A stretch of 64,000 nt of DNA, taken from the NCBI RefSeq assembly GCF_002288925.2, contig NW_022098069.1:70288099-70352098 (forward strand), written 5' to 3'. The notes under the pieces are model-generated. The model saw only the letters and a list, made by a program, of their open reading frames with translations. It had not been told where the DNA came from and did not search any database. This document shows positions 1-12,269 of the stretch, piece after piece. Made by a program: the position numbers and the translations under genes. Source of the stretch: Delphinapterus leucas (Eukaryota; Chordata; Mammalia; Artiodactyla; Monodontidae). Positions within the stretch are counted from its first letter, which is position 1. Each line of letters begins with the position of its first letter.

Positions 1-90
1 AGAGCTCCTAACTTTACTTCCAGTAATATATTATTGACTGAAAAATCCAAATTTCTACTACTGAATCACTAGATTTGAACTATGCTTCTT

Positions 91-190
91 AGGACAAGGA
101 TCTTGTCTCTTTTACTCACTGCTGTATCTTCAGTAAATAGGACAATGACTGGCATATAATATATACTCAATAAATGTTTGTTGAATGAAT
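91..190 (+). repeat. L2 LINE 3'-end fragment
   Basis: The sequence runs from 'cactgctgtatcttcag' through 'gactggcatataat' to 'caataaatgtttgttgaatg'. This is the typical 3' end of mammalian LINE2 in the sense orientation. Only the tail is present and it is diverged, as expected for a very old copy. Confidence 0.75.
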
Positions 191-194
191 GCAT

Positions 195-1050
195 GCATTG
201 AAGATAAGGTCTTCAGCCAAACTAATTGAACAACTGCAGGCATCAGGGGAAATTTTTAATTTCTATCTTTTTTCCTGTCCCTGAAATACCTCTCTCAAAG
301 CTGCTTCCAGTTTTATATAGTGTCATACATGTAGCGTCCTTCCCTTCCTTACTTCCTTATCCTGATAGTAAAGAGTAGAAATCTTCACCTCTACCTGAAT
401 CTATACACAAACATTAGAAACCCCTCTGGGAATACTAGAAATGCAGTGTGTTAGGTGAGTTTTGGCAAAGACTGAATTGCTAATCTTCTGAGTTCCCCAG
501 TCCCACCAAGCCTTCAACTGCTGAGGATTAGGCCCTTGTTCAGCACAGCAAAACCTCTGTGGGGTGCATGAGATTGATAAAAGAAAAGTAACTCTGTGGC
601 CCTCCTAGGACCACCTGTTAGAGTCTTCAAACTATTTAATTAACTGCACTGCAAAGGGACCACACTGAGGCAGAGAAAGTGGGATTTAAGTATTTCTTTT
701 TGTGCCACTGGTTCTTCACTCCTGAATCAAAGGAGCCTAAGGGAAGGAAGTGTCAAGAAATCTCGTGGTGTTGATCCAACCAGTTGTATGAGAGGAACTT
801 TTACCATTGTCATGTAAGTGGCAGTAAATAGTCATGGGACTGGCACGCACTCACAAACTCACAAAGCAGTCCTTTATTTTCCTACTGATTTCTGGGACTA
901 AATTCCCCCTCCTGCACCACCGCAGGACCTCCAAGAAACAGAGATACTAACATTCAAGTTCAGTGTTTCCTGGCTCAGATTACAGCCATGTAAGCCAAGT
1001 TTTCTTTTCCATAACAAATTCTAATCTTGAGTGTCTATTCATCTTAATAT
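195..1050. other. Unique sequence, no feature recognised
   Basis: Moderately AT-rich single-copy-looking DNA. I see no repeat family, coding exon or RNA gene in it. Confidence 0.5.
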
Positions 1051-1051
1051 A

Positions 1052-1052
<1 letters not shown>

Positions 1053-1098
<46 letters not shown>
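1053..1098. repeat. (CA)n microsatellite
   Basis: An uninterrupted CA dinucleotide run of about 46 bp. It is long and pure enough that it is probably length-polymorphic. An open frame crossing it merely encodes alternating His-Thr and is not a gene. Confidence 0.97.
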
Positions 1099-1099
<1 letters not shown>

Positions 1100-1555
1100 T
1101 TATGAGCCCATGGAGTTAAGCCTTCTGCCCAAGCTAGCTTTTAGTCAGTTACTGACATCCTCCCTCCCCTTGCACTGTCTGAGAATTGACAGCAGGAGCT
1201 CTTAAATGAAACCATTTCACACACACAATGGAAAGCCTTGAAGTCCCTGAGTGTCTGTGTCTGCTTTTGTCAAGGGAAACACAGCATGTTTGTAAACATG
1301 TGGCATGGAAAGAAGATTCAGGCAATGACAGCAAGCCTGTGGCCCACTGATTTCCTGTTTGTCTCTGATAGTGTGTTACCCATAGCAACGGATGGGGAAA
1401 TAATCTCTGAGAGAACAGTCAACACTCCTTTTCCTTATTAAAAATTCCAAGTTTGGCAAGTAAGGTAAAATAAAACCTTCTAAGTGCGTTCTTAATTGCA
1501 GGAATTTTGTATACCCCTCTTCTTGTCTTCATTCACTTCCCTCTTTCCTTCTCTC
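1099..1555. other. Unique sequence, no feature recognised
   Basis: Short frames occur on both strands but have no recognisable homology, no splice context and mutual overlap. I treat them as chance frames. Confidence 0.45.
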
Positions 1556-1558
1556 TCA

Positions 1559-1636
1559 AGAAAGGAGAAAAAGAGAGATGGAGAGGGAGTGGGAGAGACA
1601 GAGAGAGAGGGAGATGGAGGAGAGAGAGGAGAGGGA
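1559..1636. repeat. GA-rich low-complexity tract
   Basis: A purine-rich stretch of imperfect GAGA/GGAGA units, about 78 bp. Such tracts are common in mammals and can form triplex DNA; no function is implied. Confidence 0.85.
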
Positions 1637-1839
1637 ATTCTGCTTCAATATTTTGATCAGCTGAAAACTGTACTGCATTGAGTTTATATAGGAGAAACTT
1701 TTGAACAAGATCACATGGTACCTGCAGAGCTACAACAAATAAGCTCCACCTCTGCATCATAAAAAGTAGCACAGCTGGGTAGATCAGTGTACCTTGGATG
1801 CCTTTTATTTCTCATGTAGACAGACAGAAACAAGTCACA

Positions 1840-2045
1840 TAAACCCATTCATTCATTCAGTTGGCAGTTGCCGTGTAGGAAGCACTGTGGTCACGTACAT
1901 TATTGTATCCCCTTTGCAGTAGAGTTTAACCCACCGGGAAACAGAACATGAAGAGGTGAGGTAACTTGCCCTTGGTCACACTCTGGCAGATTCGGGACCT
2001 GGTCTGTTGGATTCCAAAGCTGGCATGGTACCCATACTATGAAGT
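1840..2045 (-). repeat. MIR SINE, antisense
   Basis: The core 'gaggtgaggtaacttgccc', then 'ttggtcacactctggcagat' and 'tcgggacctggtctgttgga', matches the reverse complement of MIR, an ancient tRNA-derived SINE. It is diverged and lacks clear ends. Confidence 0.75.
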
Positions 2046-2049
2046 GTCT

Positions 2050-4285
2050 CCATACAGAGATGCCTAGTGTCTGAGGTAGAGCAGAAATTAGATAACACAG
2101 ATTTTGAAGGGCATAAACCAACATAAGGAAATTATCACTGAGAAAACTGAGCAATTACATACTTGACTGTCTTGTTCACTGCTTTCTTAATGACAGGCAA
2201 GAAAAAAAATTTAGTCGGAGGGTGATGGCTAATGACCTTTCAGAATCTAGCACATGTATTTAGTGTAAAACGGAACCAGTATTCAGTAAAAATAATCATT
2301 TGACTCATTTTTATATTTATATTCATAGTCACACAAAACAGTGAGCAAAATCTAATTTTGGAGTAGTGATTTTCAGACTACTGTGTCATTAAACATTTTA
2401 TATTATCCATCTCACGACAGCCATTACTTAACAAATGGCAGCCAAAAAGACTTTACCTATATGTCAATTTCCTCTTAGTATATGTCATGTCTTTGCAGAA
2501 GTCCTCAAACAATATTGCCTTATATATTTTGGCCTATTTGATAGCTGCTGTTTGTACTTTTTTTTTTTTTTTAACCATCAAAGGGTTATCTTCATATTCT
2601 GAAAACTGCTCAGATTTCTCATTATGCTGGTCAAACACTTAAACATTTTACTAGTTAATGGGCCATTTGCTCCACAACCTCAGCTGTAGGTAGTACCTTT
2701 TAAATTTTTAAAAATTATTAAAAATTTAATTTGGGGAATTTTTCCTTATATTAGAATCCACTGAATTTTAAAAAATATTACCATTCCTTCATAAAAATCT
2801 TCTCTTAATATTATTAACATTACCATTCATAGTTTATATTGCTATAATACATGTTACTAAAATCAACTCAGGTCATTAATTATATGTTACATAACCAAAG
2901 AATGTCTATCAGGATGTATCTTAATTATTAGTATTAGTACTCTAAATTTTACATAAATCTGTAGCTTCATTAGTTTGTTAAATTTAGTGGAGGCAAATTG
3001 ACCATGATTTAGCCTTTCACTTACACAGGCTTCTTGCCAGAAGGATTCCTAGAAACATTCACAAAGCCTTAATAATTTCTGTGCTATTTGCCTTGGTAAG
3101 ACATTTTAACCACAATTGATTAAGACTGCTGTTTCCTTCCATATTAACTTTCCCCCCAATGTCAGGCAATGTTGGAGTGGCCACAAACATATTTGGAATC
3201 TGGCTAAAGAAGAGTTACCTTGAGGATACTTTGTGTTTAGTGGGATAGATTTATGTGGTTCACAGTCCCTTAAGTGTTCAGGTAAATAATCGCTAACAAT
3301 ATGGATGCAGAGATGACTTCCGGGAATCCTCTTAATGCTCCATGGCTCAAAGGGACAGATTTAGAGGTCCTTTGACTGTGGCCAATTCAAAGAGCATCAT
3401 GACTACACTGCTTGTGGAAACTTGAAATGCCCTAAAATTGTAAGGTCTTATATGAGAGACACTGAGTAGAAATTTCTCCCTATATTTGACAGCAATCTTT
3501 ATAATGTTATTAACAGTGATATATGGAACTAAGAGAAATTTTTAAACTATCAAAAAACACATCTTCAACTGTGCTAAAACAGAGACTAAATTATCTTCCT
3601 ATTCTCTCCAGAAAATATTACAAAATTATTGTCATATAAAGAGTACATCAAAAAATTAGGGACAGACAATAAAGTAATAAAACTATTATGCTTTTGGGGG
3701 ATTTTGATGCTTATTGTATTTGTAATCTTGGAAAAATTGGGGCCTTATTGTGAGTCTTTTCTTTACATATAACTAATTTTGCATTTGCAGGTTTGTGTTA
3801 TCTTTCTTTGAGGCATCTCCAATTGTATAATCTTCCATACCCGCAAAACCTGGATTCAACCCTACATGACAGGAAACCAAAATAATTCAACATATTTTCC
3901 TAAGAAGATTACATATTTATTTCAAATTAAATTTAGTTACCAAAAATAAAGTTTTTAAAAATTTTTCCCTCTTTAATAGAGTTTATCAAGATGAAGGATA
4001 TTTATATAGTTGCTCTTCATATAGCACTTCTGTTATGTTGTTTCATAGCCTGGCAAACTAATCCAAGCAAGTGGGTTAGAAATTTTCAAAGAAAGACTCA
4101 GTATTGTTATCTGTTAAGTGGGTAATAAGTTAGATTGCCTACTTTCACTTCCCTCTGGTCTCTTTGGTTATGCATTTTGCTACATGAGAAAAAAGACAAA
4201 CATCTGTCACAAATAATATACAGTAGTATATTATGATATATATTAACTTAGGACAGGTTTCCAGTTTCTCTGTGGTTTAACGTTT
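2050..4285. other. Unique AT-rich sequence
   Basis: I recognise no repeat or gene. A 14-bp T run sits near 2559. The part around 2990-3240 has balanced composition and no repeat signature, but nothing in the sequence alone demonstrates function. Confidence 0.45.
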
Positions 4286-4303
4286 TCAAAAATAATGTGG
4301 GAC

Positions 4304-4504
4304 ATGGGACTTCCTTGGCAGTCCAGTGGTTAAGACTTCACCTTCCAATGCAGGGGGTGCAGGTTCGATCCCTGTTCAGGGAGCTAAGATCCCACATGCC
4401 TCGCGGCCAAAAAACCAAAAAAACATAAAACAGAAGCAATATTGTAACAAATTCAATAAAGACTTTAAAAATGGTCCACATAAAAAAAAATCTTTAAAAA
4501 GAAG
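4304..4504 (+). repeat. CHR-type tRNA-derived SINE with long 3' tail
   Basis: The head 'gggacttccttggcagtcca' is followed by a pol III B-box-like 'ggttcgatccc' and the tail 'attcaataaagactttaaaa'. A 16-bp target-site duplication with one mismatch flanks it at 4288-4303 and 4505-4520. The shorter body plus the extended tail marks an older subfamily than the copies near 19.5, 21.5, 29.3 and 30.6 kb. Confidence 0.93.
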
Positions 4505-4520
4505 AAAAATAATGTGAGAC

Positions 4521-6955
4521 AATTGATACATGCCTCATAGGGGAGCTTAGAGGGTTAGTAACATAATACCAATATAAAAGGCTTAGAAGAAAAGTGGCCC
4601 CTAGGAGTGAGGTAGAATTATACATGATGTGTCCTGAGCAAATTGGCTTATTCCAGAATGGCTATAGGCCCTAGTTTCATGAATAATCCTTTAAAAGCAA
4701 AGAGATAAATCCTGGAGGTTAAGTTACAGCTTGATGAAATATTTGAAATGACCAAATTTGGAATTCAGACTTTGTTGTACTTCAGAGGTATGGAAGAGCT
4801 ACAACTACCATTTCTTACAACTTGTCCAGAATAATGTCTTATTATTCTCTCCTCTCTCCATAAATTGGTGTTTATTAGGCTAAGCAACTTTTTACATAAG
4901 TTCTGCAGGCATATACAGTGGCTGCTACCAGATAAAAGGGGTGAAGACATTTTAATGCACTGCTGGTCATGGCCTTAAATTCTTCATCATTTCTATTTCT
5001 TTCCTACCCATCCAATATCTTTGTTAAAATAACAAAGCACAGCAGTTAACATTGTAAACATTTACTTATGTATTATAAACATTACTTATGTATTATAAAG
5101 TGATAATACTGGGAACAAATTTCAAAGAAGTAAAATTTTTCAGTACATATTAATTCTTACCAACTATTGCAAATTTAAATCTTGTTCTAACTCATTCAAA
5201 GCATTTTCCTAAATTCAAAGTCATTCATTGACACTCTATGGACTCCCAGAACTAGTACTTTGGTGCTTGAGAACAGCCTGGATAGAAATAGCCCTCACAG
5301 AAAGCTCTCTTTAAATTTTTTGGGGAGAATAAGTTTTATCTTTTATAAATACCACTCACAGCTGATCAGAAACAAGGTATTAACATGCTTTTTTAGGACT
5401 AGCTGTTAGTTCACCTGGACAGGATTTCCAGATTTTTATAGCTTTCTGTTCCATGTGGCCTCAGTAGAAGAAAAGTATTCACCTCAGTTTCTAAATCTTT
5501 TCAGGAGGCAATACCATACCCTACATTTGCCCAAACCTCTCAGAGAGTCTCTTTCAGGTAAAAAATATATATATATATATTTTTTCTCTAATTTCTCTGT
5601 TTTTCTAAGAGATTCCTATCCTTTAAAATGACCAACTGGCATAAAAGCTAATATATACTAAAGTACTTTCTTTTATAAGTTCTTCAGGCTTCTGCTATTT
5701 CATAACTCTTCCTTTCTAGAACCTTCTGGCACCAATTTACTTCTTAAGGGAACCTTAGATTTTTATCATAGCCTTTATTTTAAAGATGACTTGAACAGCA
5801 AACTCAAGTTTTGAACAGTTTATATGTTTCCTCGCTTAACTAAAGAGCCCATAGTCTAAACAGAAACTCAAATACAAAGGCTCTTTTGAAAACCAGAGAA
5901 ATGATATTGCTGGAAATTGTTTAAATTCTACTGATAATGCAACCCATTCCCAGCAAAACAAAATGAATGTTCATATGGATATTTTGTTTTGAAAATAGGT
6001 TTCCTTTTGTTTTCCCTGGTATTTATTGTTTTGACAGCTCTTGGTAAGAGAAGCACAGCTACATCTATGGATATAATTTCCTTTGATGTAAGTTTCTCTT
6101 CTGTTATTTCCCTTACCTCCCAGTTGCAATTTTGTGTTGCTTTATGGAGCATCTGTGATGCTGTTAACTTTATTTCTTCAAACAAATAGGGTCATTTCGT
6201 CTAGATCTGCTCCAATAGCTTAAAAAGCCCCATTAAACACCCAGGTATTCCTAATGAAAGAAAATACCGAACTCTTAAAGGGCCATTGGAAAATTCCACT
6301 GATGTTTGACACTGTGGGCAAATCAGCAATGAGGGCTTCTGCTTAAGCTTCTTTAAACTACAAAGGCATTTCTTAGAATGTAAGCCAGGTACTTAACTGG
6401 TGCAACTTTTCCAAAGCATTCCAGAAGTAACTCGTAGCTTCTTGAGTTGATAAATCAAAAGCTATAACTAAGAGCTTATCTTAGGAAATTATTACTGGAC
6501 GCTTACTGCACAATATTTTGTTGTATAAACAAACAAACAGTTTCGAAGGAAAAAACATCCTGAATTCGAACAAACCTTAGTGTGGGTATTGAAAATGGTC
6601 TATCCTGAAACTCTTAAAAGAGCAGCATCTCAACCGGTATATTTTTATTGATACAAGTAAACATGACCTCTGGCATAATCCTGGTTATACTCCCACTAAT
6701 GGAGACAGCCAGTTGCTTTTGAATCACCTCTTCACTTAAGGTAATCATGAATAATGCCAGAGAATAATGTTTCTCTTCGGGATGTTAACAAGTTTTCCCC
6801 CAAATGAAGAAAACCTGATTGCTGGAAAGGCATTGTGCTGATATAATTAAATGCCATTTTTCTTCAACGTAGGTCTATTTCAAAGTAACAATTAAAATAA
6901 TTGTAACAAAAATGTGCACACACACAATACCAAAATAAAAATAGATAAAAAAGAG
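4521..6955. other. Unique sequence
   Basis: No interspersed repeat is recognised over about 2.4 kb apart from a short AT run at 5564-5580. The block at about 5930-6480 reads as unusually well-preserved single-copy DNA (see findings). Overlapping short frames at 5928-6189 on both strands have no recognisable product. Confidence 0.5.
5564..5580. repeat. (AT)n short run
   Basis: About eight AT repeats preceded by an A run and followed by a T run. Confidence 0.85.
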
Positions 6956-6957
6956 TG

Positions 6958-7333
6958 GCTTCGTCGGTTTGGGCTGGTATAACTAAGTACTATAGACCAG
7001 GTGGCTTATAAACATCAGAAATTTATTTCTCACAGTTCTGGATATTGGAAGTCCAAGATTAAGGTGTCAGCATGGTTGAGTTCTTCAGAGGGTCTTCTTA
7101 TAGATTGCAGAGTGCCAACTTCTTGTGTCCTCACATGGCAAGCAGAGAAGGGGAGCAGGTTCTCTCATGACTCTTACAAGGGCGCCAGTCCCATTCACGA
7201 GGGGCTCCATCATCATGCCCTCATCTAATCCTAATTACTTCCCAAAGGTCCCACCTCCTAACACCATCACATTAGGGAGTAGGGTGTCAACATATGAATT
7301 GGGTGTGGGGTGACACAATCAGTCCCTACCAGA
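6958..7333 (-). repeat. MaLR (MLT1/MST-like) solo LTR, antisense
   Basis: Reading from 'cggtttgggctggtataac' through 'ggtggcttataaacatcaga', 'cacagttctgg' and 'gtgtcctcacatggcaagca' to 'caacatatgaattgg', this is the reverse complement of an ancient mammalian-apparent LTR retrotransposon LTR. No internal retroviral genes are attached. The frames at 7001-7313 are antisense LTR sequence and not genes. Confidence 0.75.
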
Positions 7334-7432
7334 GAATAAAGTAAAAATGATGTCTACCCCACTTTTGTCCCCCATTGCTCCTTCCTGGAGGCAATTTTAC
7401 CAGTTTCTTATGTATCCTCCCATAGAATTCAT

Positions 7433-7434
<2 letters not shown>

Positions 7435-7462
<28 letters not shown>
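7435..7462. repeat. (TC)n microsatellite
   Basis: A pure TC run of about 28 bp. The 70 bp before it ('ccagtttcttatgtatcctc') resembles an antisense scrap of old L1, but too little remains to call it. Confidence 0.92.
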
Positions 7463-7467
<5 letters not shown>

Positions 7468-7714
7468 TGATCATGGTGTTCTGCCTTAAACTTAGAATGT
7501 TTGCTTGATTTGGAAGAAATGTTGGTTTTCCTTAGTTCATGTAACTACCAACAGATTCCTAAATCCATCAAATATTATCTTCAAAACAAGTAAATTCTCA
7601 GAGTGATGTTATACATCTTTGTCCTCACTGCTTCTGTTCACACACATACAGTGAGAGGATATTTGCCCTCTTGCAGAATCTCTATAGCAGACAGAATAAC
7701 AAAAAACACTGGAA

Positions 7715-7890
7715 TTATCTCTTGAGTGTCTCCAGCGTAGCCGGTATAGCATTATATCAAGCAATCTCTATATGTTATATTATTTAATCCTCACAACAAA
7801 TATAGAAATTATTGCCTCTCATCCCTAGATGCAGATTGAGGTTTAAGATTGAAAGGCTGGCGGGTAACTGAAATGCAGTTCAACACAGGT
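7715..7890 (-). repeat. MIR SINE, antisense
   Basis: 'atttaatcctcacaacaaat' followed by the degraded gag-gtt core follows the MIR antisense pattern (size gradient, 'tttaatcctcacaac', then the tRNA-related part). Confidence 0.6.
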
Positions 7891-7962
7891 TTATCAGATA
7901 ACAATTTCAAGTAGAATCTGAGGTTGTGGAGATTAAATGACTCTATTATTTGGCTCTATCAC

Positions 7963-8005
7963 TCCCTTCCTTCTTTCGTTCCTTCCTTCCCTCCTTCCTT
8001 CTTTT
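7963..8005. repeat. (CTTC)n low-complexity tract
   Basis: Imperfect CTTC/TTCC repeat of about 43 bp. A frame over 7950-8186 starts in this tract and is not a gene. Confidence 0.88.
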
Positions 8006-8009
8006 TGCA

Positions 8010-9510
8010 GTTAATATCATTATGTCATTTAGATATATTTTAGGTTACTACAGAATTATTATAAAAAATACAATTCAAGGAATATTTCTAAATAGTTTGG
8101 GAAGAAAAAATCCTAAAAATGTTCTGGACAAAATTATCCTTAATAACTCACTCCTCAATTTCAAAATCTCTAGAGATAAATTTTAAAAGTGTCTTGGAAA
8201 TTCAGATGCAGTAAATATCACTTAAGAATTTCAGGGTTGTAGGCTTGTCACAAAAGTATCATGAACGCTGATTCCTTATGAATAACCAAAAATTGATAAA
8301 AATCAATAAATACTCAGAAAAGAAAAACTAGAGTGCAATGCAATTGACCTTTTGACTTGCCTGAGTAATTGACCCGGAGTACTTTATGAGCTCTTCTTCA
8401 TCTCTTTCAGTTGTTCTGTTAACATGTTGAGATATATTTAAAGTTTTGTTTTTCTTATTTAAAATTTAACTGCCATAACAAAGTGAGGCATAAACCTAGT
8501 ATTGATGTCTCTATCATTTCTCTCTTTTTAAGCGTGAGGCAATAATTAAACGATTATATATTGATTTAGCACATATTTAAAGAGACCAAAGACAAGAAAG
8601 TATACTAGAAAACGTGTTGATTCAGTCCCAGAATGACATGAATTAAGCCTTTATTTCTATATTCCTTTAGTCTGCAAATTCATTCCATATATAAATAGGC
8701 TAAATCTATTTAGAATATGACATAGACTAAGTCATTATATATCATTATCACTGTTATTATTTTGCACCTTAGTCTCTTTATCTATAGTGAGCATTGTGCC
8801 AGCTGAGCAATCTCCAAGGTCACTTCAAGGACAAATATTGCATCCTATTTTTGTTTTGAGAACTTGTGTTTTTAGACTCTGTGAAAGTTGGGACTGCTGG
8901 GAAGAAGGAGGATTTTATCAAAGGTGCACATGGAGCTCCCTAGCGGATAGACTTCCTAGCTTTACGGCTTCCTTGAGTTCTCAGATTGTGCTGGTTACTG
9001 AGTCCTCTTTGCTGCCTGGTCTCTAATTAAAATAAGATCTGTGATACCAGAGGAAATGAGGAACAGCGGGTTCTGGCATGAAAAGAATTTCACATTTCCT
9101 TTGGACATTTGGGACTTTGAGTGAGTTGTGGGACCTCACCTCTGGTGACTTGATGACACCATCCATTCTAAACAATGTGCTCTCTTCTCTTTATAACACA
9201 GAACTACCATTTCGGACGTCGTTGTCTTATCTGAAAGATAGCTGTGACTACCAGGATTAGCCCTGCTTTGTTATAGAATTTTTATGAAACGTGTTAAATG
9301 TTTAAATTCAGATATAATGGAGGCTTTTCTCTAACACCACATCTGGTTGCTAATCAACTAAGAAATGTTGATGGCAAAATATATAAAGTTATTATTAGTG
9401 TAATAGTTTATTCTAAATAGTTTGCATAAGAACAGTTAATGGGGAGGAATCAAGGCATTAATTTGAAAGACTAAAAAGAGATTTGACCGTCTTGTTTCTC
9501 TGAGCTGAAG
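8010..9510. other. Unique sequence, no feature recognised
   Basis: Single-copy-looking DNA. A frame at 8787-9026 gives a 79-residue translation with no recognisable motif and no splice context. I see nothing that supports a gene. Confidence 0.45.
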
Positions 9511-9516
9511 AAACAG

Positions 9517-9596
9517 CCAGATGCCTAGAGGAGAGGCTGTCTGCTGTCCTCCTGCCATTGTGTCTTCCTACTGGAATTTCATAATGAGAAATGGAT
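9517..9596 (+). repeat. 80-bp duplicated sequence, copy A
   Basis: This 80-bp segment, starting 'ccagatgcctagaggagagg' and ending 'aatgagaaatggat', recurs at 12190-12269 in the same orientation with 4 mismatches. Identity stops abruptly at both ends. From the ATG at 9521 the frame stays open to 9784. I do not recognise the sequence as a known repeat family or an exon. It could be a local duplication or two members of an unrecognised repeat. Confidence 0.9.
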
Positions 9597-9599
9597 CTA

Positions 9600-10945
9600 T
9601 GCTTACCCAGAAGACGCAGAACATCCAGAATCAATTCCTTGAGGATAAGATTAATTTGCAACATGTCAAACTCTATCACTGGAAATTTGCCACAGACATG
9701 GGATCTTTCTTCACATATTTCATACTATCTTTTATCCATAGTCTGAATGTTCTGCCAAGTATTTATTCAGTATCATTACATTGATAAATGGTCTTCAAGA
9801 TATTTTCCACAAGCATTCTGTAAACTCTGCTGAAATAGCCTTTCCCAGAAGGGAGAGCTATGAAAGGCATTAGAATGCCAGTCAAATGTTAAGATTTAGC
9901 CAAAAAAGAGTTACAGACATTTAAAGCTATGAATTCTACCAAAGGCAATTTCTTTTCACTTTTTCCTTTGGAATTTTTAGTTTTCTTTCTGAAAGATGCA
10001 TATATTAAAGTTGTACGAATGTAATAAACTCAAGTCAGTGTGGCGATATAATGGAATTACGCTTTAAATTTAATAATTGACTGTTCTTTGTGGACTCACC
10101 ATGACAAACTACAGAAACTAGAAAGCTGTGTTTTTTCTATTGTGTTTCACTATGTTTCCTCCAGTGCAGTTTGATTTTTAACCATAGGGTGTTGACATCA
10201 TTTCCTTTCTAAGTGGCCATTGTTTAACTCTGGTGGAGAGGGACAGGAAGAGGGCAGTATATTTATTTATATAAAAGGTTCTTGTCAGGAAAATGTTTTC
10301 TTGGGTACTTTATTTCCTCATTGTCAAATGTAAGGTTCTTATAAAAAGATAGTGGCAGTGTTTTACATCTAATACAGAAGCATGGTAGTTTGTTTCTGTT
10401 TGTGGAGCTTTTCCTTACCTTCATATCACTTTTAATAGACATGTTTTATTTTGGATATTACTTTTTATCCTCTTATAAATTCCAGAAAGATATTTTGACA
10501 CTGAGATCCCCTGAAATTAAAAAAAAGAAAAGAAAAAACAAAAATCAAATACACTCATGTTTAGTGAAGATTGAGTTGTCTTCCATAATTCAACAGTCTA
10601 TTCTTAGAGCAAATCCAGCTAAAATGGAAAGGATTAAACTCTGAGTTGATCAAAAGATTGGAGGAAGCTCGGGGTTTCAGTTCAACTTAGAGGCTGAGTT
10701 AGAAAGCAGTGAGAATGGAATAATAATGGAAAAGTATATGATTCCCTGAAGTATGCTTTAATCCCTTTTTTCCTTCCCTTTGCCAAGGTCTTTTTTTTCA
10801 GAAATGGGATTTAGAAAATAAGGACAAAATGTGATCTTTTGGATCAGCATAGAGGTCCTTTTTCTCTATATTTTGAATGACAGTGTAGGAAGTATTTCCT
10901 TGGGCAAGGTTAATTTTTTCAAAAAGTAATATAAACTTTACCTGA
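9600..10945. other. Unique AT-rich sequence
   Basis: No repeat or gene recognised. Short frames at 9521-9784 and 10390-10644 have no recognisable product. Confidence 0.45.
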
Positions 10946-10947
10946 CG

Positions 10948-11172
10948 CCTAAGGTGTTTTAATCAGTCAACTAAGTACTTTACTATCATCAGTCATTATA
11001 TCCTCACAAGAACCCTGGGAAAGTTCCGTTCAATTATCACCCCATTTCAGAGGACAAGGAAAACTCAGGCTTGCCTAAGATTTTGCAGCTGGTAAATTGT
11101 AGAGCTGGTATTTTAAACCCAGGCAGCCTGACTTCAGAGCCGGCACTCTTAACACGGTTATACTGCTTGCCT
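10948..11172 (-). repeat. MIR SINE, antisense
   Basis: A near-complete antisense MIR: 'atatcctcacaagaacc', 'catttcagaggacaaggaaa', 'gatttttgcagctgg'-like degradation, then 'aacccaggcagcctgact' and 'cactcttaacacgg'. Confidence 0.8.
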
Positions 11173-11299
11173 AATGTGAGACACTATTCACCAAGCATAC
11201 TTGTTCTCAATGAACATTACTTTAAATATATTTAAGAGAACATAATATAAAAATATATGTGCTTCCATCCTTACCATCACCTCTACCTTTAAGAAAACA

Positions 11300-11400
11300 A
11301 AACATTTATCACCAGGGATCCAGGCACTGTGCTAAGCCTTAAGAAACACAGAAATGAATCACATAGAGATTTTTTTCTCTTACATCTCAAAGCCTGGTGA
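11300..11400 (-). repeat. L2 fragment, antisense
   Basis: 'ccaggcactgtgctaagcc' followed by a degraded 'gatac..gaatcaca' matches the antisense of the L2 3' end. It is short and diverged. Confidence 0.5.
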
Positions 11401-11785
11401 TGGAAGAAACTACTCTGTTTACTTATTTGTTGGATTGTATGTTTTTTAAAATAATAACTGCAGGTTCATCTAAGATAATAAATTCAAACAATTTCAAGAA
11501 TAGTTCTTAATTGACTTTACATGTGGCCAACATGAAAATCTTATTTTTTATGCAATAAACATAAGTGATGTCTATGCATGATTATGTAATGATAAATTAT
11601 TCATACTGTTCCATAAAGAAAATGTGCCATTTCTTCAAGCAAACTATAATATCCGACTGACAGGCGCATGGTAATTTTAGTTCTTATAGCATCCTAACGA
11701 ACTTTTCCTTAACTCATAGTCTTGATGACACCACAGGTACTGACAAAGTAGCCTTATGATGTGGAAGACATTGCAGTGGAATAGG
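11401..11785. other. Unique AT-rich sequence
   Basis: I see nothing recognisable here. Confidence 0.45.
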
Positions 11786-11787
11786 AA

Positions 11788-11990
11788 AACAAACATAGGC
11801 TCAAGGATCAGAAAGTAGTGTTTTCATACCACTTCTGACCTTACAAGTACTGGGACTTTAGACTGTGTCTTCATTTGTCAAAACATAGATACATGTTTCC
11901 TATCTCTAGGACTAGGTAGTTTTAAGATGAAATGAGATATAAGGAAAGCACTTTACAATATAAGGGGGCTAGCACAGTGGCTGTCATAGC
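11788..11990 (+). repeat. MIR SINE, sense
   Basis: 'ctcaaggatcagaaagtagt', 'cttcatttgtcaaaaca' and 'ggctagcacagtggctgtca' follow the sense order of MIR. It is diverged. Confidence 0.55.
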
Positions 11991-12189
11991 TTGGGCTGTC
12001 AGTCAACACCATTCACTTTTGCTAAGCCCCCAAATCTTTTAGTAATCATGGCAACAACTAGGCTGACTAAGTAGAGTTTCTACAAGGAATACTACTGTCA
12101 CTATCATAGTGGAAATGTATTTGATGGGAATAAAATTACAAAGCTAAAGTAAAGCAGACTAGTCTCATCTCTCTTGTTTTGTATTCTCT

Positions 12190-12269
12190 CCAGATGCCTA
12201 GAGGAGAGGCTGTCCACTGCCCTCCTGGCATTGTGTCTTCCTACTGGAATTTCATAATGAGAAATGGAT
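12190..12269 (+). repeat. 80-bp duplicated sequence, copy B
   Basis: Partner of 9517-9596 (76 of 80 identical). The bases just before it form a pyrimidine-rich tract ending in 'ttctctccag', which resembles a 3' splice acceptor abutting the duplicated ATG. The frame from the ATG at 12194 closes at 12289 after 31 codons, so it is at most a short exon and not a gene by itself. Confidence 0.9.

Noticed and set aside
963..1205. Frame running through the (CA)n tract
   Set aside because: The middle is pure His-Thr from the microsatellite; no homology or splice context.
4304..4504. tRNA gene, suggested by the A/B-box-like sequence (also at every other SINE)
   Set aside because: The tRNA-like part is followed by SINE body and A-rich tail and flanked by target duplications; the cloverleaf is not intact.
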